From contig MSXM01000044.1 in assembly GCA_002083565.1 (NCBI GenBank), forward strand, positions 29,959 through 40,703: a DNA stretch of 10,745 nt, written 5' to 3'. Made by a program: the position numbers and the translations under genes. Origin of the DNA: Nitrospira sp. ST-bin4. Its GTDB lineage: Bacteria; Nitrospirota; Nitrospiria; Nitrospirales; Nitrospiraceae. This document shows, piece by piece, positions 7,062 to 10,745 of this stretch (position 1 is its first letter; each line of letters starts with the position of its first letter). Under the pieces are notes generated by a model. The model had not been told where the DNA came from and did no database searches. It saw nothing but the letters and a program-made list of their open reading frames with translations.

Positions 7062-7089
7062 TGTATACAGCGTCCTGCTACAAGTGTAG
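7062..7089 (+). promoter_or_regulatory. Possible promoter and BlaI/MecI/CopY-like operator before the methyltransferase operon
   Basis: TATACA at 7064-7069 can serve as a -10 box, with a poor -35 (TGGCGG, 7041-7046) 17 bases upstream. CTACAAGTGTAG at 7078-7089 is an inverted repeat with a 2-base centre and fits the TACAnnTGTA operator core of BlaI/MecI/CopY repressors. It would cover the transcription start, a common position for a repressor site. TGTATACA (7062-7069) is itself a palindrome. The sites are seen; regulation is inferred and no regulator gene is in the window. Confidence 0.3.
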
Positions 7090-7114
7090 GACGTTGGAGG
7101 CTCAGGATTCTCCC

Positions 7115-7909
7115 ATGAACCGATCCACTGAACAGCCCAGCCGGCAGCGCCCGAATCCGGCCGTTGAGCCGATTGCTCCCCATCCGCCGTTACACCAGTA
7201 CTATGACGAGCTGGATGCCAGGCAGGGATTCCTCAACGAGCTGTTCAACCGAACAGCGTATCAGTATCGCAATATCGACAAGGCCACCGGGTTTGGGTCA
7301 GGCTTATGGTATCGAAAAAAAGCGCTTGAGTCGGCAGGATTGAAGCCTGGCATGCGGGTGCTGGACGTTGCCTGTGGACCGGGGCTGGTGACGCAATGCG
7401 CGCTGAGTCTGGTCGGTCCGTCCGGCTCGGTCGTCGGACTCGATCCCAGTATCGGCATGCTGCGCGAAGCGCAGAAAGGACCGTGCCGGAATTTGGTGCG
7501 CGCGGTCGGCGAGCGGCTGCCGTTCCCGGACGGACATTTCGATTTTCTCAGCATGGGTTATGCGCTTCGGCATGTGCCGGATCTTCGAGGCGCGTTTGCC
7601 GAGTATCGGCGTGTGCTCAAGCCGGGAGGGATCGTCATGTTACTGGAGATCTCACGGCCCCGATCGGCGTTCGTACTCCTCCTGTCGCGGTTTTATATCA
7701 AGACTCTGTTAGGGGCCGCGTTCGCCACCGGGACCGGCAATCAGGACATGAAGAAACTGATGGCCTATTGGTGGGAAACGACGGAACAGTGCGTTCCCCC
7801 AGAAACGATCATTGATGCATTGAAGGGATCTGGTTTTGGAGCCTGTACGGTGAAGGAATGGTTCAGCGGGCTCTTGCGAGACTATCGGGCGGTGAAGGAC
7901 TCGGTATAG
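7115..7909 (+). CDS. UbiE/MenG-like class I SAM-dependent methyltransferase
   Basis: The 264-residue protein has a Rossmann-type methyltransferase fold. Motif I is VLDVACGPG (82-90), the acidic residue that binds the SAM ribose is D110 (VVGLD), and the motif II/III region is LPFPDGHFDFLSMGYALRH (135-153) followed by RRVLKPGG (165-172). Layout and spacing resemble the UbiE/MenG (COG2226) group, which methylates quinone precursors, but a pathway-specific relative acting on an aromatic head group or lipid intermediate is more likely given the neighbours. Residues 1-25 are proline-rich and probably disordered. ATG at 7115 has GGAGG at 7096-7100, a long 14-base spacing; an in-frame TTG at 7055 lies upstream but has no support. 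The ACP gene begins 2 bases after its stop, so this is the first gene of a tight operon. Confidence 0.82.
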   Translation: MNRSTEQPSRQRPNPAVEPIAPHPPLHQYYDELDARQGFLNELFNRTAYQYRNIDKATGFGSGLWYRKKALESAGLKPGMRVLDVACGPGLVTQCALSLVGPSGSVVGLDPSIGMLREAQKGPCRNLVRAVGERLPFPDGHFDFLSMGYALRHVPDLRGAFAEYRRVLKPGGIVMLLEISRPRSAFVLLLSRFYIKTLLGAAFATGTGNQDMKKLMAYWWETTEQCVPPETIIDALKGSGFGACTVKEWFSGLLRDYRAVKDSV

Positions 7910-7911
7910 AT

Positions 7912-8184
7912 ATGGAACAGTCCGGCGCATCGTTGCTTGAACGAGAGCTTGCCAGGCTCATTGTGCAGACGCTCAAGCTGAAGACCGATCCGGCTGTCAT
8001 TGAACCGGAGGCCGCGTTGTTCGGCGAAGGGTTGGGGCTCGACTCGATCGATGCATTGGAACTCTCGCTGGCCATTTCACAAACCTACGGGTATCAACTC
8101 AAGTCGAGTGATCCGCAGATCAAAACGATCTTTTCATCCCTGCGGGCGCTGGCGGCAGCCATTGAGAAGAACCGCACGAAGTGA
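7912..8184 (+). CDS. Acyl carrier protein
   Basis: The 90-residue protein has the fold and size of a type II acyl carrier protein. The attachment motif GLDSID (42-47) carries S45, the serine expected to receive 4'-phosphopantetheine; it is followed by the acidic/hydrophobic recognition helix ALELSLAISQTYG (48-60) and a last helix with IFSSLRALAAAI (73-84). The IFSSLRAL ending resembles ACPs of aryl-polyene clusters rather than the housekeeping AcpP. The start ATG 7912 is 2 bases after the methyltransferase stop; an open frame extends to 7858 inside that gene but is not needed. The stop overlaps the GTG of the ligase gene as GTGA, suggesting translational coupling. It probably carries the starter and growing chain for the other enzymes of the operon. 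Confidence 0.88.
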   Translation: MEQSGASLLERELARLIVQTLKLKTDPAVIEPEAALFGEGLGLDSIDALELSLAISQTYGYQLKSSDPQIKTIFSSLRALAAAIEKNRTK

Positions 8185-9545
8185 CGGTCGGTAGGGCCAT
8201 GCGTGAGACCCCCTTGATCGGCTCCTACGATGTCGACGATGTGCTGGCCTGGGATCAGGAAGGGCCGCGCACCGTCCGCCGGTTTTTGGCCGACACGGCT
8301 TCCCTTGCGGAGTCGTTGCCCGATCGGTCTACGGCGCTGAATCTTGCGACCAACCGCTATGACTTTCTCGTGGGATTCGCAGCCGCCATCATGCGGCGGC
8401 AGGTGACGTTGCTTCCACAAAGCCGGGCGTCTCAGACGCTGCTTCGGATCGCCGGAGAATTTCCCGGAAGCTATGCCCTGACGGATCGAGGCGATGCCAT
8501 CGAGGGAATCGATTCCGTCTCGATCCAGCTGAGAGGGGACCAGGCTCCGTGGCCGATGGATATTCCACGGATTCCGCCCGATCGAATTGTGGCTGTTGCA
8601 TTCACTTCCGGGAGTACCGGCCGGCCCGTGCCGAATAAGAAGACGTGGGGAGCCTTGACGGCTGTGGCCCAGGCGACGGGAGCGAGACTCGGGATTAAGG
8701 CAGGGGATCGTCTCTCGGTGGTGGCGACCGTTCCGCATCAGCATATGTTCGGGCTGGAAGCGTCTGTGATGTTGCCGATCATGCATGGTTTGGTGATGCA
8801 TGCCGGGCGGCCGCTGTTTCCTGCCGATATCAGGAGCGTGCTGGCCGATGCGGCGGGCGGATGGATACTCGTGACGACGCCTCTGCATCTTCGCGCCTGC
8901 GTGGCAGAAGGTATAAGCATGCCCCCGGGCGGACTCATCCTTTCTGCGACGGCCCCGTTGTCCCGCAATCTGGCGCAGCAGGCTGAGGAGCATTTTCAAG
9001 CTGAAGTCCATGAAATTTTCGGGTTTGCCGAAGCCGGCAGTATCGCTGAACGGCGCACAATCGACGGCGACCGGTGGCAGCCGTTGGAAGGGGTGCATGT
9101 GGCGCAGGACGCATCCTCATGTCTGGTGCAGGCATGGTATCTTCCGACGCCCGTGCCTGTGCCGGATCGCATCACAGTCGATACGGATGGAACATTCGTC
9201 GTGCATGGCCGCGAAGCGGATCAGGTGAATATCGCCGGCCATCGGATATCCCTCGGCGACTTGAACCAGCTCTTGCTGAAAATCGATGGCGTGCAAGATG
9301 GAGTCTTTTTCCTGCCGGAGGAGGGGGCCGGCCTCGTCACGAGGCTCATGGCATTTGTCGTGGCTCCCGGCAAAACCGGTGAAGAGATTCAACAGAAGCT
9401 GCGCGCGTATGTTGATCCGGTATTCATCCCCCGTCCGTTGGTGTGTGTGCCGAGTTTGCCACGGAATGCAACCGGCAAGCTTCCACGAGAATCCGTGAGC
9501 GAGTTGGCCCGGCAATGGCTGGAGAGGGAAGGCGATGGCGCATGA
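8181..9545 (+). CDS. AMP-dependent acyl/aryl ligase (ApeH-like)
   Basis: This 454-residue member of the ANL adenylating superfamily would activate a carboxylic acid as an acyl-AMP and transfer it to the adjacent ACP. The ATP-binding loop FTSGSTGRP is at 141-149 with K153/K154 after it. The A5 region reads HEIFGFAEAG (277-286), retaining E284 but with alanine where the usual YGxTE has threonine. The hinge region is READQVNIAGHRISL (344-358) and the catalytic lysine is K433 in LPRNATGKLPRE. At about 450 residues it is shorter than typical acyl-CoA synthetases, as expected for the AMP-ligases of aryl-polyene clusters. GTG 8181 overlaps the ACP stop (GTGA); ATG 8199 is an equally possible start. 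Its end overlaps the dehydratase start by 11 bases. The specific acid is unknown; an aromatic acid is the guess from context. Confidence 0.85.
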   Translation: MTVGRAMRETPLIGSYDVDDVLAWDQEGPRTVRRFLADTASLAESLPDRSTALNLATNRYDFLVGFAAAIMRRQVTLLPQSRASQTLLRIAGEFPGSYALTDRGDAIEGIDSVSIQLRGDQAPWPMDIPRIPPDRIVAVAFTSGSTGRPVPNKKTWGALTAVAQATGARLGIKAGDRLSVVATVPHQHMFGLEASVMLPIMHGLVMHAGRPLFPADIRSVLADAAGGWILVTTPLHLRACVAEGISMPPGGLILSATAPLSRNLAQQAEEHFQAEVHEIFGFAEAGSIAERRTIDGDRWQPLEGVHVAQDASSCLVQAWYLPTPVPVPDRITVDTDGTFVVHGREADQVNIAGHRISLGDLNQLLLKIDGVQDGVFFLPEEGAGLVTRLMAFVVAPGKTGEEIQQKLRAYVDPVFIPRPLVCVPSLPRNATGKLPRESVSELARQWLEREGDGA

Positions 9546-9858
9546 ACGAACGGTGTCGATCGGCCACGACCATCCGTCGCTCGCGGGACATTTCCCCGGA
9601 CACCCGGTTGTGCCGGGCGTGGTGTTGCTTGGCGAAGTGATCGAGACGTTGCGTCACAGTGCGGCGGCGCCGTCGGTGAGGGGATTGCCCATGGTGAAAT
9701 TCTCCTCTCCGTTGAAGCCCGGTGAGGCCGTCACCATTCGTGTGGATCAGGATGAGGCTGCGCTGGCCTCGTTTTCCTGCCGGGTCGGGACCAGGCTTAT
9801 TGCGTCCGGGGTGATTGAGCTGGCATCCGGGACGGCGGCGCTGATGGAAGGGGCGTGA
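9535..9858 (+). CDS. FabZ/ApeI-like hotdog 3-hydroxyacyl-ACP dehydratase
   Basis: The 107-residue protein has the single-hotdog signature of FabZ-type dehydratases: HPSLAGHFPGHPVVPGVV (13-30). H19 aligns with the FabZ catalytic histidine. The FabZ acidic partner lies 14 residues after the histidine; here that position is G33 and a glutamate (E34) follows one residue later. The protein is shorter than FabZ (about 140-150 residues), as is usual for the ApeI-like dehydratases in aryl-polyene clusters. The gene starts at ATG 9535 inside the ligase gene, with GGAGAGGGAAG at 9521-9531 as binding site, and its stop overlaps the acyltransferase GTG by 4 bases. It probably removes water from a 3-hydroxyacyl-ACP during chain extension; an inactive or binding role is possible given the changed residue. 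Confidence 0.8.
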   Translation: MAHERTVSIGHDHPSLAGHFPGHPVVPGVVLLGEVIETLRHSAAAPSVRGLPMVKFSSPLKPGEAVTIRVDQDEAALASFSCRVGTRLIASGVIELASGTAALMEGA

Positions 9859-10745
9859 GCCTCGCGTGGCGGCGACAATCGGAGCGCGGCAGCCGCGCCG
9901 GCATTCGGATCATGGCCTGGGTTGCGCAATCCCTTGGCCGTCCGGCCGCCCGTGCGCTGCTCTATCCGATTTGCGTGTATTACTTGCTGGGATCAGGGTC
10001 TGCCCGCCGGGCCATTGCGCGATTCCGTGAGCGGGTACTTGGCCGGCCTGCCGGATGGGGCGAACTGTTCCGCCATTATCACGCATTCGCCTCCACGATT
10101 CTCGACCGGGTCTATTTTCTCCGCGGACAGTTCGACCTTTTCGACATCCGGTTCCATGGCCTGGATGTGCTGGATCGGGAGCTGGCCAAGGGACGGGGCT
10201 GTGTGCTATTAGGCGCGCATCTCGGAAGTTTCGAGGCGGTCCGGGCGATGGGTCTCCTCGGGCGGGAGCTCGACATCCGAATCCTCATGGATGAGCAGAA
10301 TGCTCCGTTGATTCGCGGGCTGACCCAGACATTGAACCCCATGATGGCTGACACGGTGATTCAGACGGGCGGGATTCACGCACTCCTGCAAGTGAAGGAA
10401 TGTCTCGAACGGGGCGGAATCGTCGGTGCGATGGGTGATCGTGTGACGCCGCAGGATCAGGCCATCGCATGTTCGTTTTTCGGTAGTGAGGCCAGATTCC
10501 CGACCGGGCCGATCCGTATGGCTCATGTGGTTCAGGCTCCGGTGGTGCTGTTTTTCGGGCTCTATCGGGGAGGAAACTGCTATGAAGTGCGTCTTGAGTC
10601 ATTTGGCGGCGAGACTTGTGTGCCGCATGACCGCCGGGATATCGATTTGACGCAGGAGGTGCAACGATTTGCCGGCCGTCTCGAGGAGGTGTGCCGCCTT
10701 GCGCCGGACAATTGGTTCAACTTCTATGATGTGTGGGATCGTTCG
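9855..10745 (+). CDS. LpxL/HtrB-like lysophospholipid acyltransferase, 3' end outside window
   Basis: An uninterrupted frame from GTG 9855 to the window edge encodes 297 residues with no stop. The family signature is clear: GAHLGSFEAVR (120-130) holds the H122-x4-E127 catalytic motif of the LpxL/LpxM group, followed by GAMGDR (191-196), SFFGSEARFPTGP (207-219) and NWFNFYDVW (286-294), which sits near the C-terminus in relatives, so only a few residues should be missing. The N-terminus (WRRQSERGS and a hydrophobic stretch about 30-46) is typical of the subfamily found beside ACP/ligase genes in aryl-polyene clusters. These enzymes transfer acyl groups from ACP at the inner membrane; here the acceptor may be the lipid anchor of the pathway product. 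The GTGA overlap with the dehydratase stop indicates translational coupling. Confidence 0.87.
   Translation, partial: MSLAWRRQSERGSRAGIRIMAWVAQSLGRPAARALLYPICVYYLLGSGSARRAIARFRERVLGRPAGWGELFRHYHAFASTILDRVYFLRGQFDLFDIRFHGLDVLDRELAKGRGCVLLGAHLGSFEAVRAMGLLGRELDIRILMDEQNAPLIRGLTQTLNPMMADTVIQTGGIHALLQVKECLERGGIVGAMGDRVTPQDQAIACSFFGSEARFPTGPIRMAHVVQAPVVLFFGLYRGGNCYEVRLESFGGETCVPHDRRDIDLTQEVQRFAGRLEEVCRLAPDNWFNFYDVWDRS

Noticed and set aside
7055..7114. Upstream TTG start for the methyltransferase
   Set aside because: It has no binding site, and the region fits better as promoter and leader with a palindrome.
8094..9098. Reverse-strand open frame of 334 codons opposite the ligase gene
   Set aside because: It is antisense to a clear ANL-family ligase, its composition is rich in Arg, His and Pro as expected for a shadow frame, and it shows no domain.
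9922..10212. Forward frame of 96 codons at the window end
   Set aside because: It is out of frame with the acyltransferase, which has clear family motifs through the same bases.
1..10745. CRISPR arrays, tRNA genes, insertion sequences
   Set aside because: I found no regularly spaced direct repeats, tRNA cloverleaf, transposase or terminal inverted repeats.

Overview
The window is about 10.7 kb of bacterial chromosome with high GC and strong AAGGAGG-type ribosome binding sites. Every gene I can support is on the + strand. Gene content (a Tat-exported amidohydrolase, an AIM24/TIGR00266 protein, an M48 protease, DUF3332, DUF3015, DUF4105 and a type II fatty-acid/aryl-polyene-like cassette) fits a Gram-negative bacterium with an outer membrane. 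From the style of the sequence I lean towards Nitrospira (Nitrospirota), but this is an impression and not a search result. I see no tRNA, rRNA, CRISPR array, insertion sequence or phage gene.

Layout. (1) 1-283: intergenic, with a good sigma70-type promoter (TTGACA, 17 bp, CACAAT) in front of the first gene. (2) 284-1765: amidohydrolase_2-type TIM-barrel protein with a twin-arginine signal. (3) 1923-3768: a close pair, an AIM24/TIGR00266-family protein and a membrane-anchored M48 zinc metalloprotease. (4) 3842-7034: three envelope proteins of unknown function: a DUF3332 probable lipoprotein, a secreted DUF3015 protein with its own promoter, a 5' stem-loop and a very strong intrinsic terminator, and a DUF4105 (Lnb N-terminal periplasmic domain) protein whose C-terminal part looks like an outer-membrane beta-barrel. 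(5) 7115-10745 and beyond: a tightly packed, partly overlapping operon encoding a UbiE-like methyltransferase, an acyl carrier protein, an AMP-dependent acyl/aryl ligase, a FabZ/ApeI-like hotdog dehydratase and an LpxL-like acyltransferase cut by the window end.

How the genes may work together. Block 5 has the composition of the start of an aryl-polyene (APE)/xanthomonadin/flexirubin-type pathway. The ligase would load a starter acid onto the ACP, the dehydratase would act in chain extension, the methyltransferase would modify the head group or a lipid intermediate, and the acyltransferase would move the product to a lipid anchor. Ketosynthases, ketoreductase and exporter are not in the window and should lie downstream if this is right. 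Blocks 3 and 4 look like envelope maintenance, but their functions are not known. The most interesting points are the APE-like cassette with changed active-site positions in its dehydratase and ligase, a BlaI/MecI/CopY-like operator sequence at its putative promoter, and a terminator that runs directly into the start of the DUF4105 gene.
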